The notes: generated by a model not told the origin, from the sequence alone. Shown: positions 37,692 through 46,586, counted from the stretch's first letter. The stretch is 64,000 nucleotides of DNA from Polyangiaceae bacterium (GCA_016933275.1 JAFGBI010000095.1:24733-88732); one strand, 5' to 3'. Made by a program: numbers and translations.

Positions 37692-38926
37692 TGGGGAGCA
37701 CGATGGCACAGCGAGCGCTTCGACCCAGGACCGTCATCATCGGCCTCAGCACGGTGCTCTCCCTCGGGGCGTGCGGGCAGATCCTGGGCGTCAGTGACTA
37801 CGAGGTGGAGTCCGGCGAGGACGAGCATGGGGGAGAACCTCCTGGCGGTGCCGGTCCCGGCGATGGCGGTGCGACGACTGGGGGGCATGGCGGTGCTGAG
37901 GAAGGCGGCCGCGCCGGCATGCCGAGCGGGGGCGAGACGCTCCCCGTTCCTCAGGCCGGAGAGGGCGGCGAGGGGGGAGGCGTCGTCTCGACCGGCGGGG
38001 GCGGCGAGGGCGGGGTTCCCGCGGCCGGTGCCGGTGGCGGTTCGACCGGCGGATTGGGGGGGACCATCGACATCGGCATCATCTGCGAGGATGCGTGTGG
38101 CGACGAGTCGGATAGAACCGGCTACGTCGGTGACGGTGCCTGTGACGATGGTGCCTTCGGTCACGACTACGCTGTGTGTACGTTCGGTACGGACTGCACG
38201 GATTGCGGACCGCGCCAGCGACGCTGCGAGGACACCTGCGCATGGCCTGATGACGGCGAGTGCGACGACGGCGGCCCGGACGCGCTGAACAACGTCTGCG
38301 ATTTCGGCACGGACTGCACGGACTGCGGGATGCGCACCGGCGTCGAGTGCGATCCGTTCAACCCGGAACCTGGTTGCGGTGAGGGGAGGGTGTGCGTTCC
38401 ACAACGCGGTGACGGGTCGCTCGCGACCTGCACCGATCTGGTCGGTACGCAGTCGGCCTACGGCTACTGTTGGCAGAACTCCGACTGCGTCGCGGGGACG
38501 ACCTGTCTCTTCTGGTCCGACGCGGAGAGCCCGATCTGCCTCACGACCTGTCGCCTGGGGTACACGGATTGTCCAAATGCCGGTGAGGAATGTGTGGACC
38601 TCACCTATGGTCTGTTCATCGGCGATGAGGAGTGGGGGGTGTGCATGCCACCGGTTGGCGCGGCGCCTCCTGGTTGGACTTGCGACGCGGGACTGTGGTT
38701 CGACGCCACGCCCGATTGCGACTGCGGCTGTGGCGTATTCGATCCCGACTGCGTGGGCCCCACTTCAGAGTACTGTACTTGGTGCGGCGACGCGGGCTCT
38801 TGCGCCGGGGAGGGCACCTTCTGCGCCGACAGCGTCATCGCGCCGGACGACAACGCCGTGTGCATCGAGCCGAGCGGCACCGGTGGCACGGGCGGGGCCG
38901 GGGGCGCTTCGGGGGGGACCCCGTAG
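37691..38926 (+). CDS. Cys-rich lipoprotein (module copy 1)
   Basis: This 411-residue lipoprotein has lipobox SLGAC, a long Gly/Glu-rich linker with GG repeats (about residues 45-125), and then many disulfide-type modules. Two adjacent units share the pattern CED.C....DG.CDDGG and FGTDCTDCG. Later come CWQNSDCVAGTTC, CRLGYTDC and the ATPDCDCGCGVFDPDC motif known in other myxobacterial surface proteins. The C-terminus is another short GGTGG run. The TGATG overlap with the TPR/PEGA gene implies coupled translation. A second start at 37703, with GGGGAG five bases upstream, is possible. A role in cell-surface binding is likely but not demonstrable. Confidence 0.75.
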   Translation: MGSTMAQRALRPRTVIIGLSTVLSLGACGQILGVSDYEVESGEDEHGGEPPGGAGPGDGGATTGGHGGAEEGGRAGMPSGGETLPVPQAGEGGEGGGVVSTGGGGEGGVPAAGAGGGSTGGLGGTIDIGIICEDACGDESDRTGYVGDGACDDGAFGHDYAVCTFGTDCTDCGPRQRRCEDTCAWPDDGECDDGGPDALNNVCDFGTDCTDCGMRTGVECDPFNPEPGCGEGRVCVPQRGDGSLATCTDLVGTQSAYGYCWQNSDCVAGTTCLFWSDAESPICLTTCRLGYTDCPNAGEECVDLTYGLFIGDEEWGVCMPPVGAAPPGWTCDAGLWFDATPDCDCGCGVFDPDCVGPTSEYCTWCGDAGSCAGEGTFCADSVIAPDDNAVCIEPSGTGGTGGAGGASGGTP

Positions 38927-38977
38927 CGGCCGCATCGGTCGTAGGCTTCGCCAACGGTCGCGCCGCGCGCCACGGAG

Positions 38978-39871
38978 TCATTCTCGTTTCGACGCTGTGG
39001 GCCGCGCCTCCGCGGCGGGCTCGAACAGGAATCGTTCGAATGTGTGCCATTGCTCCGGGAAGGCACGTATTCGCGCCTCGAGCGCCGCGGCGTACTCTGC
39101 GGCGGCTCGCGCGAGCGTGGCGGTGCGCTCGGCCGGGGTGGCCCCACCGAGCCGCAGCGGGGGCAGGCACTCGAATGCATAGCTTCGTCGGGCGCTGCGC
39201 ACGGCGAAGCAGACGAGCGCCGGGACCCGCGCGGTCATGGCCAGCGCGAAGGGCGCCGCGGTCACCCGGGCCACGTGGTTCGCGATCACCACCGGGAGCT
39301 GACGGGAACCCTCGACCCACGCGCGATCGCCGGCGAGCGACACGACCTCGCCCGAACGCACGCGATCGAGTAGCTCGACGATGGTGGCGCTCCCCGCGGC
39401 GGGAGGGCGGATCTCGACCCGCAGCCCGTGCTCGTCCGACGCGGTCCGCTCCGCCTCGGCGGCCTGGCGGGTCCCCTTCACCATGGTGAGCGACGTGCCG
39501 ACGCTGGCCAGCACGCGCGCTGCCAGGGCGGGGCTGCCGAGGTGGGACATCACCAGCACCGCCGCGCCGTGGTCACGCACCGCGTCGAGGATGTGCTCCC
39601 TTCCTTGGCTCTCCATGCGGATCCACCCCGGCACGGTGAGGAGGCGTTCCTCCGCATAGATGCGGGCGAAGCTCTGGAACTGCCGCCAGGTAAGGTTGAG
39701 GAGTGTCACGAAGGAGGCACGAGGGAACAGGATCCGGTAGAGCCGGATCGACTCGCGTCGCCGGGCTGGCCGGAACGCGAAGTAGCCGGCGGCGACCACC
39801 GCGGCGAAGGCGGAGAGGACCGCCGCCGCGCCGATCGAAAGGGCGTTTCGCACCGAGCTCGAGCGGCTCAT
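38978..39871 (-). CDS. Lysophospholipid acyltransferase-like protein
   Basis: This 297-residue protein has an N-terminal membrane anchor (ALSIGAAAVLSAFAAVVAAGYFAF) followed by a domain of the LpxL/HtrB-like family. The family motif H-x4-D/E reads SHLGSPAL here, with Ala where the acidic residue belongs. SLAGDRAW and the LPVVIANHVARVTAAPFALA region are otherwise typical. It is the last of three overlapping genes (ketosynthase, glycosyltransferase, acyltransferase). Its ATG overlaps the glycosyltransferase stop (ATGA at 39868-39871). It probably attaches an acyl chain or polyene to a lipid carrier, but the changed motif makes activity uncertain. Confidence 0.75.
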   Translation of the reverse strand: MSRSSSVRNALSIGAAAVLSAFAAVVAAGYFAFRPARRRESIRLYRILFPRASFVTLLNLTWRQFQSFARIYAEERLLTVPGWIRMESQGREHILDAVRDHGAAVLVMSHLGSPALAARVLASVGTSLTMVKGTRQAAEAERTASDEHGLRVEIRPPAAGSATIVELLDRVRSGEVVSLAGDRAWVEGSRQLPVVIANHVARVTAAPFALAMTARVPALVCFAVRSARRSYAFECLPPLRLGGATPAERTATLARAAAEYAAALEARIRAFPEQWHTFERFLFEPAAEARPTASKRE

Positions 39872-40629
39872 GGGAGCGGGACCGTGCCGCCGAGTGCAGG
39901 TGGCGGCTTCCGTCGTCCCGCATACCAGAAGGCGCCGCCGAGCGCGCGCAGCGCGATCAGCCGTGCGAAGACGGCGCCGTTGCGGAGCGAGTCCCGTCCT
40001 CGCAAGAAGTGCGACACGCGGGCGCTGCCCGGCTGGTAGACCACCGAGACGGGCACCTCGACTACGGGGATCCCTGCCCAGCGTGCGAGCACGAGAAGCT
40101 CGACCTCGAACTGGAACCGGCGCGACCGAACCCCGAGCGAGAGCGTCTCGGGGATCGGGTAGGCACGGAACCCGCTCTGGGAATCCGAGATGCTGGGCCC
40201 GCCGCTCGCGGTGACCCAGGCGTTCGAGAAACGCCGGCCGAAGCGGCTGCCGAACGGCACGTCGGGGCCGTCCATGCCCTCGCGCGCGCCGATCACGATG
40301 GGTCGACCGGGCATGCGGGCGGCGTCGAGCAGCCGGACCGCTTCGCGGGGGTCGTGCTGCCCATCGGCGTCGACCGCCACGGCGTAGTCGGCCACCGCCG
40401 CCGCCGCGCCGAGGCCTGTGAGCAGAGCGGCTCCTTTGCCTCGGTTCTCCGGGTGGCGCAGCACCCGGACCCGCGGATCCCGCGGAAGCCGAGCCGGTCC
40501 CCCGTCGGTCGATCCGTCGTCGACCACGAACACCGGCCAGTCCAGCGTGAGCGCCCTTTCGACGACCTCTCCAATCGTGGCAGCGTGGTTGTAGAGCGGC
40601 ACCACGAACGCCGCGAACCCCCGGGTCAT
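39868..40629 (-). CDS. Glycosyltransferase family 2, DPM/DPG-synthase-like
   Basis: This 253-residue cytoplasmic enzyme has a GT-A fold. VPLYNHAATIGEVVERAL and VVDDGSTDGG bind the nucleotide sugar, NRGKGAALLTGL follows, and VDADGQHDP carries the DxD metal site. SDSQSGFRAYP and FEVELLVLARWAGIPVVEVP match dolichyl-phosphate-mannose-synthase-like members that use polyprenyl or lipid acceptors. Four-base overlaps join it to the ketosynthase upstream and the acyltransferase downstream. Together they resemble the glycosyl/acyl tailing part of aryl polyene or related lipid-pigment clusters. Confidence 0.85.
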   Translation of the reverse strand: MTRGFAAFVVPLYNHAATIGEVVERALTLDWPVFVVDDGSTDGGPARLPRDPRVRVLRHPENRGKGAALLTGLGAAAAVADYAVAVDADGQHDPREAVRLLDAARMPGRPIVIGAREGMDGPDVPFGSRFGRRFSNAWVTASGGPSISDSQSGFRAYPIPETLSLGVRSRRFQFEVELLVLARWAGIPVVEVPVSVVYQPGSARVSHFLRGRDSLRNGAVFARLIALRALGGAFWYAGRRKPPPALGGTVPLP

Positions 40630-41858
40630 CCAACGCGCCTGAAGATGAGCGACGTGTTGATGCCGCCGAAAGCGAAGTTGTTGTTCATGGCGCACGAAAC
40701 CCGCTGGTCACGTGGTGCTCCCAGGATGTGAGCGAGGGGACGAAGCTCTGGATCCGGCCGCTCCAGGTTTCGCGTGTGCGCGAGGAACCCGTCGTTCAAC
40801 ATGAGGATGGTCGCGATGGATTCGAGGGCGCCGGCCGCTCCGAGCGTGTGTCCCATGTGCCCCTTGAGGCTGCTTATCGGGACCCCCTCACCGAAGACCG
40901 CGTGGGTCGCCTCGGCCTCGGCTCGATCCCCGACGTCGGTCGCCGTGGCGTGCGCGTTGATGTATTCTATCGCCTCCGGCGCGAGGCTCGCGTCACGGAG
41001 GGCTCCCTCGATGGCGAGGCGGATCCCCACGGGATCCGAGTTGGTCATGTGGACACCGTTGCAGCTCGCGCCGTAGCCGCTGATCTCGGCGTGGATCCTG
41101 GCGCCACGGTGGCGCGCCCGCTCGTATTCCTCGAGGAGGAGACAGCCCGCGCCCTCGCTCACCACCAGCCCGTCCCGATCCGCGTCGAATGGCCGCGGAG
41201 TCGTCGTGGGATCCTGGCGGCCGGAGGTGGCTCGCAAAAGATCGAAGATGGCGCCCGCGACGAAGTGCATCTCCTCGGCGCCGCCAGCGAGCATGATGTC
41301 GGCCTGGCCAAGCAGGATCTGCTGATAGCCCACCCCGATCCCCTGCGAACCGGACGTGCAGGCCGAGCAGGGCGCGATCACGGGTCCCTGGACTCCGGCG
41401 AAGACCGCCAGGTTGGCGGCGCAGGTGTGGGTCATGAACTGGAGGTACAAACTCGACTGCAGTCCGATCAGCGAGCGCCGCTGGAGGACCTGCAGGATGA
41501 ACTCCTGCTCTGCCTGCACACTGCCCGCGGTGGACCCGAAGGCGACCCCCGCGTGCGGCCCCCGTAGATCATCGGGGGTGAGCCCCGCGTCCTGCCATGC
41601 GTCCTGCGCAGCGAGCGCCGCGAGGATGCCGACCCGCCCCATGCTGCGCCGGGAATTGCGGGGGATGGCGGCCGCGTTCACGCCGTCCTCGACCGTCCCC
41701 GCCACCCGGGCCCGCATTCCCTCGATCTCTGCCCAATGGGGCATGACCCGGATGCCGGAGCGACCCTCCCGAAGCGCCTGGCCGTACTCCGAGAGGCTGT
41801 TGCCAATTGGCGAGCGCAGGCCCATGCCCGTCACAACGACGCGTCTCCGGGGACTCAT
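40626..41858 (-). CDS. Beta-ketoacyl-ACP synthase, FabF family
   Basis: This 410-residue condensing enzyme of the KAS II fold has its catalytic Cys in APCSACTSG and catalytic His residues in NAHATAT and SLKGHMGHTLGAAG. The start RRRVVVTGMGLRSPIG and the end NNNFAFGGINTSLIF are typical. The sequence is far enough from housekeeping FabF, and sits with a glycosyltransferase and acyltransferase rather than acpP/fabG, to suggest a secondary-metabolite or special lipid role. No ACP, ketoreductase or dehydratase gene is nearby, so those must be borrowed from elsewhere. It is the first gene of the three-gene unit. Confidence 0.9.
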   Translation of the reverse strand: MSPRRRVVVTGMGLRSPIGNSLSEYGQALREGRSGIRVMPHWAEIEGMRARVAGTVEDGVNAAAIPRNSRRSMGRVGILAALAAQDAWQDAGLTPDDLRGPHAGVAFGSTAGSVQAEQEFILQVLQRRSLIGLQSSLYLQFMTHTCAANLAVFAGVQGPVIAPCSACTSGSQGIGVGYQQILLGQADIMLAGGAEEMHFVAGAIFDLLRATSGRQDPTTTPRPFDADRDGLVVSEGAGCLLLEEYERARHRGARIHAEISGYGASCNGVHMTNSDPVGIRLAIEGALRDASLAPEAIEYINAHATATDVGDRAEAEATHAVFGEGVPISSLKGHMGHTLGAAGALESIATILMLNDGFLAHTRNLERPDPELRPLAHILGAPRDQRVSCAMNNNFAFGGINTSLIFRRVG

Positions 41859-41957
41859 GGCGGCGGGACCATACTACAGGGCCGGGCGCCGTGCTAACGG
41901 CCCAAGACGGTCCCGGCCACGCGTGGTGCGACCGCTGGCGATGCGTAGCGCGGGAGG

Positions 41958-42431
41958 GTGGAGGTCATCGCCCGCGGTTCGCGCCGCAGATTCGACTGGT
42001 CGGTCGGTCCTGGTGCCGCAGGGGGTACGCTCCGGATCGTGCGCGACGCGACCGAGCGCCGACGCAGCGATTGGGCGTCATGGATGCTGTTCAAGGACGG
42101 TCCGTTCGTGCCCCCGTTGTAGGATCTGCCGATCGAGGACGACGAGGGCAGGCGACGAATCGCGCTCTGGGTGCTCGTGCGACAGGGCTATGCGGTGCTC
42201 GACGGTGGTGACGCCGCAGCGTTCCAGTCGATCTCGGCGATGCGCGAGGTGGACATCGATCCTGCCGTCACGAACATCGTTCTGCAGGACTCGAACGATC
42301 GTGCGTTCGCCGAACGACAGCCCGCCCGCGCCGTGGCTTCGGTCGTACGCGTCCGCGCCGAACACGGCGGAGAACCTCATGACCGTCACCCAGGTGGAGA
42401 ACCGTGCGGGAGCACAGAACAGCCACTCTGA
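41958..42431 (+). pseudogene. Open frame interrupted by one in-frame TAG
   Basis: From a GTG at 41958 the frame encodes 54 residues (ending SDWASWMLFKDGPFVPPL), meets TAG at 42120-42122, then continues in the same frame for 102 residues (DLPIEDDEGRRRIALWVLVR..) to TGA at 42429. Both halves have protein-like composition and G/C-rich third positions, and the phrase FVPPL / DLPIEDDEG reads as one continuous domain. I do not recognise the family. It is either a recently broken gene, two small genes, or a readthrough case. Confidence 0.4.
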
Positions 42432-42828
42432 CGCGCTCGGCGACGTGCGGCGGCTTGCCAACGACCACACGCTGGTGACGTTCTCGGAGGCCGTTCGGAT
42501 CGAGGAGTCCGATGCCTGCTGGAGTCTGGCGCGAACCCTCGGCGCGAGCTCCTTCGGGTACGCGGATTGGCGTGAGACGCGCCAAGGGCCTCCGCCGCGG
42601 TGGGCGCCCGGGTGGGTTGGGCCACTTCGAGTCCATGTGCGGTGGTCCACGACATGCAGCGATTGTGCCGCCGGCGTTGTGGAAGAATTGCGTGAGCGAG
42701 GTTTCGCCGTCACTGCAGGCGGGCTGTCGCCACAGGCGGTGTCTGCTTCTCTCCGCCAGAAATGGCTGCGAACTGGCATGTCTATTGCTGGTGCACCAAG
42801 CGCTTGCATCATGCAACCTGCCTGGTAG
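42379..42828 (+). CDS. Possible small hypothetical protein
   Basis: The ATG at 42379 has GGAG six bases upstream and opens a 149-residue frame. The middle section (STTCSDCAAGVVEELRERGF) looks protein-like. The last 40 residues do not, and the frame overlaps the preceding interrupted frame by 53 bp. No family is recognised. It lies just ahead of the amidotransferase gene and may be non-coding leader. Confidence 0.25.
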   Translation: MTVTQVENRAGAQNSHSDALGDVRRLANDHTLVTFSEAVRIEESDACWSLARTLGASSFGYADWRETRQGPPPRWAPGWVGPLRVHVRWSTTCSDCAAGVVEELRERGFAVTAGGLSPQAVSASLRQKWLRTGMSIAGAPSACIMQPAW

Positions 42829-42913
42829 GGGTGAAGGCGGGACGACGGACGCCGATGGCAACATGCGGTGTTCAGCGGAGATTGGCCCAACGAACGAGGA
42901 GAATGGGGTTCCC

Positions 42914-44683
42914 ATGTGCGGCATTTGCGGCGAGGTAAGTCGCGACGGCGTCGAGGCATCCGTAGTGGCGGTCGTGAAGATGACCGCGGCGCTCGAGCCG
43001 CGGGGGCCGGACGCTGGGGGTATGGTCGGACGCGGAAGGGCGGTGCTCGGCCATCGGCGCCTGAAGATCATCGACTTGAGCGAAGCAGCAGAACAGCCCA
43101 TGGTCGACAGCGAGCTCGGGCTCACCATCGTCTATAATGGCGCCCTCTACAACTACCGCGAGCTTCGCGGAGAGCTCGAGGCCAAGGGGTATCGCTTCTT
43201 CTCCAGCGGAGACACGGAGGTCCTCGTCAAGGGATATCACGCTTGGGGCGAGCGACTCGTGGAGCGCTGTGCTGGCATGTTCGCGTTCGCCTTGTTGGAG
43301 CGCGACACCGGGCGCCTGGTCCTCGCGCGCGACCGCCTCGGCATCAAGCCTCTCTACTTCACCGATGACGGGTCGAGGTTTCGTTTCGCCTCGTCGCTAC
43401 CGGCCCTGCTGGCGCCGGCCGACACCCCCGTCGACCTCGACCCCATCGCGCTGCACCACTATCTCACGTTCCACGCCGTCGTCCCGGCGCCCCGCACGAT
43501 CGTGAGCGCCATCCGCAAATTGCCACCAGCGACGGTGCTCACCCTGGGCCGGGACGGCTCGCGGCGCGAGTGGCGCTACTGGGAACTCCGTGTGGGTCCG
43601 CACGAGGAGGACGCGCGCTACTCCTTCGAGGACTGGCAGGAGGTGACCCTGGAGGCGCTTCGCCGGGCGGTCCGGCGCCGTCTGGTCGCGGACGTTCCGG
43701 TGGGTGTCCTCCTGTCGGGCGGGCTGGACTCCAGTCTGGTGGTTGCGTTGCTGGCCGAGGCGGGCCACTCGCCGCAGACGTTCAGCATCGGCTTTGATAG
43801 CGTCGACGGGGAGTCAGGCAACGAGTTTGCCTACTCGGATGCGATAGCCCGCCGGTTCTCCACCAACCACCACCGGATCTCGGTGGAGGCGCGGCGGGTC
43901 TTGAATAGCCTGCCAGCATGCATACGCGCCATGAGCGAGCCCATGGTGAGCCATGATGCCGTCGGCTTCTACCTGTTGAGCGAGGACGTCGCCCCGCACG
44001 TGAAGGTCGTCCAGAGCGGCCAGGGCGCCGACGAGATCTTCGCGGGGTACCACTGGTATCCGGCGCTGCTCGATAGCGCGGACGCGGTTGCCGATTACGC
44101 GCGCGCGTTCTTCGATCGCGACCACGCGGAGGTGGAGCGCGTGCTCCACCCGGATCTCGTCGGCGAGGACCACTCCCGCGCGTTGGTCGTCCAGCACTTC
44201 GGCGAGGCCGGCGCCGCGCGCGTCGTGGACAAGGCGCTGCGCATCGACACATCGGTCATGCTCGTCGAGGATCCCGTCAAGCGACTCGACAACATGACCA
44301 TGGCATGGGGGCTCGAGGCTCGGGTCCCCTTCCTGGATCACGAGCTCGTCAATGTGGCGGCCCGCATCCCCGCCGAGTACAAGGTGCTGGGCGGAGGGAA
44401 GCGGGTTCTGAAGGAGGCGGCCCGTCGTGTGGTCCCGGCGGCGGTCATCGATCGCCCGAAGGGGTACTTCCCGGTCCCGGCGCTGAAACGCCTGCGCGGC
44501 CCCTATCTGGATCTGGTGCGCGACGTGCTCGGCTCGGCGAAGTGCCGGCAGCGCCAGCTCTTCCGTCCCGCCTACGTGTCCGACATGCTAACGGTGCCGG
44601 ACGCGCACCTCACGCCGCTGCGCGGTTCCAAGCTCTGGCAGCTCGCCCTGCTGGAGCTCTGGCTACAGACCCACGGGATCTAG
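42914..44683 (+). CDS. asnO: N-acetylglutaminylglutamine amidotransferase (asparagine synthase family)
   Basis: This 589-residue class II glutamine amidotransferase has two domains. Cys 2 (MCGICGE) is the nucleophile that frees ammonia, with RGPDAGG, YNGALYNYRELR and GDTEVLVKGY in the glutaminase part. The synthetase part has the PP-loop LLSGGLDSS, SQGADEIFAGY-like GQGADEIFAGYHWYP and EARVPFLDHELV. In the dipeptide osmolyte pathway this enzyme amidates N-acetylglutaminylglutamine (NAGGN). I assign this role rather than asparagine synthesis because the next gene, 16 bp downstream, is the dedicated NAGG synthetase. Homology begins at 42914, although the frame is open to 42512. Osmotic induction is expected but no promoter motif was identified. 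Confidence 0.9.
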   Translation: MCGICGEVSRDGVEASVVAVVKMTAALEPRGPDAGGMVGRGRAVLGHRRLKIIDLSEAAEQPMVDSELGLTIVYNGALYNYRELRGELEAKGYRFFSSGDTEVLVKGYHAWGERLVERCAGMFAFALLERDTGRLVLARDRLGIKPLYFTDDGSRFRFASSLPALLAPADTPVDLDPIALHHYLTFHAVVPAPRTIVSAIRKLPPATVLTLGRDGSRREWRYWELRVGPHEEDARYSFEDWQEVTLEALRRAVRRRLVADVPVGVLLSGGLDSSLVVALLAEAGHSPQTFSIGFDSVDGESGNEFAYSDAIARRFSTNHHRISVEARRVLNSLPACIRAMSEPMVSHDAVGFYLLSEDVAPHVKVVQSGQGADEIFAGYHWYPALLDSADAVADYARAFFDRDHAEVERVLHPDLVGEDHSRALVVQHFGEAGAARVVDKALRIDTSVMLVEDPVKRLDNMTMAWGLEARVPFLDHELVNVAARIPAEYKVLGGGKRVLKEAARRVVPAAVIDRPKGYFPVPALKRLRGPYLDLVRDVLGSAKCRQRQLFRPAYVSDMLTVPDAHLTPLRGSKLWQLALLELWLQTHGI

Positions 44684-44699
44684 ACTCCGAGGAGACGAG

Positions 44700-46445
44700 A
44701 TGAGCTCGACGAGTGTGGAACTGCGAATCACCCAACGGCACCGCCTGGACCGGGAGTGTGCGGCGAGCGTGAAGACCTGGCGGCATGGAACCCACGGGAA
44801 GTCGCGCACCAACACTGTGGTCGATTGCGGGTGGGGTCGCCTCATTTTCGGGCACACCTTCGCGGACAACGAGGCGATCGCCCAGGCGATCCTGCAGGAG
44901 CGTCCGGGGAAGCGGGACATCGCCTTCTACCTCAGTGATCCGCACGTCGTGCTCGCTCTCGCTCCTCGAGATCTCTTCCTCGACCCGTCCCATACCTATC
45001 GACTCTACCTCGAGCAGTATCGACAGCGGCCGGAGCGCCTTCCTTTCACCGTTCGCAAGCTCCAGACCCGCGGTGACTCGGTGGCAATGAGCGAGATCTA
45101 CCAGCGACGTCGGATGGTGGCACCCGACCCGGCGTTCGTCTGGAGTATGCGCAAGAACAGAGTGATGACCTACCTGGTGGCCGAGGACGCAAGCGACTGT
45201 CGAGTGATCGGTGTGGCGCTCGGGATCGATCACGTCGAGGCGTTCGAGGATCCGGAGAACGGAGCCAGCCTCTGGGCCCTCGCGGTGGATCCGCGTGCCC
45301 GCCATCCGGGGGTCGGGAGAGCACTGGTGACCCACCTGGCGGAGCACTACATCGCACGCGGGCGCAGCTTGCTCGACCTGTCCGTGATGCACGACAACCA
45401 GCTGGCCATCGCGCTCTACGAGAAGCTCGGCTTTCAGCGCATCCCGGTCTTCGCCGTCAAGCACAAGAACCCCATCAACGAGCCGCTCTTCGTGGGTGAT
45501 GTCCCCGAAGCGAGCCTGAACCCCTACGCGGAGATCATCGTTCGGGAAGCCAGGCGGCGGGGCATCCGGGTTCATGTCATCGATCCCGAGGGGGGGTATT
45601 TCGAGCTCACCTGCGGTGGACGCAGCGTGGTCTGTCGTGAGTCGCTCACCGAGCTCACGAGCGCCGTTGCCATGAGCCGCTGCGACGACAAGAGGGTCAC
45701 GCGGAGGGTGCTCGCCGGCATCGGGTTGGCGATGCCCGCGCAGAAGGTGGCGGGGAATGCTGCCGAGAACGGTGAGTTTCTCGAGCGGTTCGGGCGCGTC
45801 GTGGTCAAGCCGGTTCGCGGCGAACAGGGTAGGGGTGTCGCCGTGGATGTCTGCACCGAAGAGGAGATGGACCAGGCGATCGCCGCCGCCCGCGGCCCCG
45901 GCGGCGAAGCCCTGATCGAGGAAATGGTCGAGGGTGCGGATCTTCGTATCATCGTGATTGGCTACAAGATGGTCGCGGCCGCCGTACGGCGACCGGCGCA
46001 GGTCATCGGGACGGGTCAGCACTCGATACGCCAGCTGATCGAGCGGCAGAGTCGACGGCGCGCGGCCGCGACGGGTGGCGAGAGCGTGATCCCGATCGAT
46101 CACGAAACGGAGCGCTGCATCCGCGCGGCAGGCCGCGGGCTCGATGAGATCCTTCCCGACGGCGTCACCCTGGCGGTGCGCAGGACGGCCAATTTGCACA
46201 CCGGCGGCACCATCCACGACGTCACCACCGAGATCCATCCGGTACTGGTCGAGGCCGCCGAGCGCGCCGCCGAGGCGCTGAAGATCCCGGTGGTCGGCCT
46301 CGATCTCATCGTCCCCGCGCTCGACCAGGCCGAATTCTGGATCATCGAGGCGAACGAACGCCCCGGGCTCGCTAACCACGAACCCCAGCCGACCGCCGAG
46401 CGTTTCGTGGATCTGCTCTTCCCACAGTCGGCCAGACCGAGCTGA
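44700..46445 (+). CDS. ngg: N-acetylglutaminylglutamine synthetase (GNAT + ATP-grasp)
   Basis: This 581-residue fusion joins an acetyltransferase (about 105-265; ALAVDPRARHPGVGRALVTH binds acetyl-CoA, NQLAIALYEKLGFQRIPV) to a cyanophycin-synthetase-like ATP-grasp ligase (about 285-575; VVVKPVRGEQGRGVAVDV, EEMVEGADLRIIVIGYKMV, GLDLIVPALDQAEFWIIEANERPG). It forms N-acetyl-Gln-Gln, which the upstream amidotransferase converts to the amide, a compatible solute. The start has GAGGAG eight bases upstream. In many genomes a third gene, an M42-type peptidase, completes the locus; it is absent here. Repeat R2 begins at the base after its stop. Confidence 0.9.
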   Translation: MSSTSVELRITQRHRLDRECAASVKTWRHGTHGKSRTNTVVDCGWGRLIFGHTFADNEAIAQAILQERPGKRDIAFYLSDPHVVLALAPRDLFLDPSHTYRLYLEQYRQRPERLPFTVRKLQTRGDSVAMSEIYQRRRMVAPDPAFVWSMRKNRVMTYLVAEDASDCRVIGVALGIDHVEAFEDPENGASLWALAVDPRARHPGVGRALVTHLAEHYIARGRSLLDLSVMHDNQLAIALYEKLGFQRIPVFAVKHKNPINEPLFVGDVPEASLNPYAEIIVREARRRGIRVHVIDPEGGYFELTCGGRSVVCRESLTELTSAVAMSRCDDKRVTRRVLAGIGLAMPAQKVAGNAAENGEFLERFGRVVVKPVRGEQGRGVAVDVCTEEEMDQAIAAARGPGGEALIEEMVEGADLRIIVIGYKMVAAAVRRPAQVIGTGQHSIRQLIERQSRRRAAATGGESVIPIDHETERCIRAAGRGLDEILPDGVTLAVRRTANLHTGGTIHDVTTEIHPVLVEAAERAAEALKIPVVGLDLIVPALDQAEFWIIEANERPGLANHEPQPTAERFVDLLFPQSARPS

Positions 46446-46536
46446 ATCACCGGCCGCGCATCGGCGACACTGGATGCATCGGACCGACGACCGGAGCGGA
46501 TTGGCGACCAGCAAGGACCGAGGCGCGGCCGGTGAT
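46446..46536 (+). repeat. Palindromic repeat R2, copy 2
   Basis: This 91-bp element is bounded by ATCACCGGCCGCGCATCGG and its near-inverse CCGAGGCGCGGCCGGTGAT. It begins at the first base after the TGA of ngg and is nearly identical to copy 1 at 17945, with similarity running to about 46553. Confidence 0.85.
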
Positions 46537-46571
46537 GGAGGAAGAATGAAGCGAATTCCATCACTTTTGCG

Positions 46572-46586
46572 CCAGGCAAAGCCTGG
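46572..46586. terminator. Small hairpin between convergent genes
   Basis: CCAGGC, loop AAA, GCCTGG lies between ngg (plus) and the frameshifted lipoprotein gene (minus). Stem length is six pairs, with TTTT just before it on the plus strand (AAAA after it on the minus strand), so support for a terminator is modest. Confidence 0.35.

Noticed and set aside
40626..41858. Polyketide synthase module
   Set aside because: Only a free-standing FabF-type ketosynthase is present; no AT, ACP or other PKS domains are linked to it.
42268..43128. 286-residue minus-strand frame ahead of asnO
   Set aside because: It overlaps the start of the amidotransferase on the opposite strand and has no recognisable domain or signal.
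44610..46514. 634-residue minus-strand open frame opposite ngg
   Set aside because: It is antisense to the GNAT/ATP-grasp gene and begins inside repeat R2.
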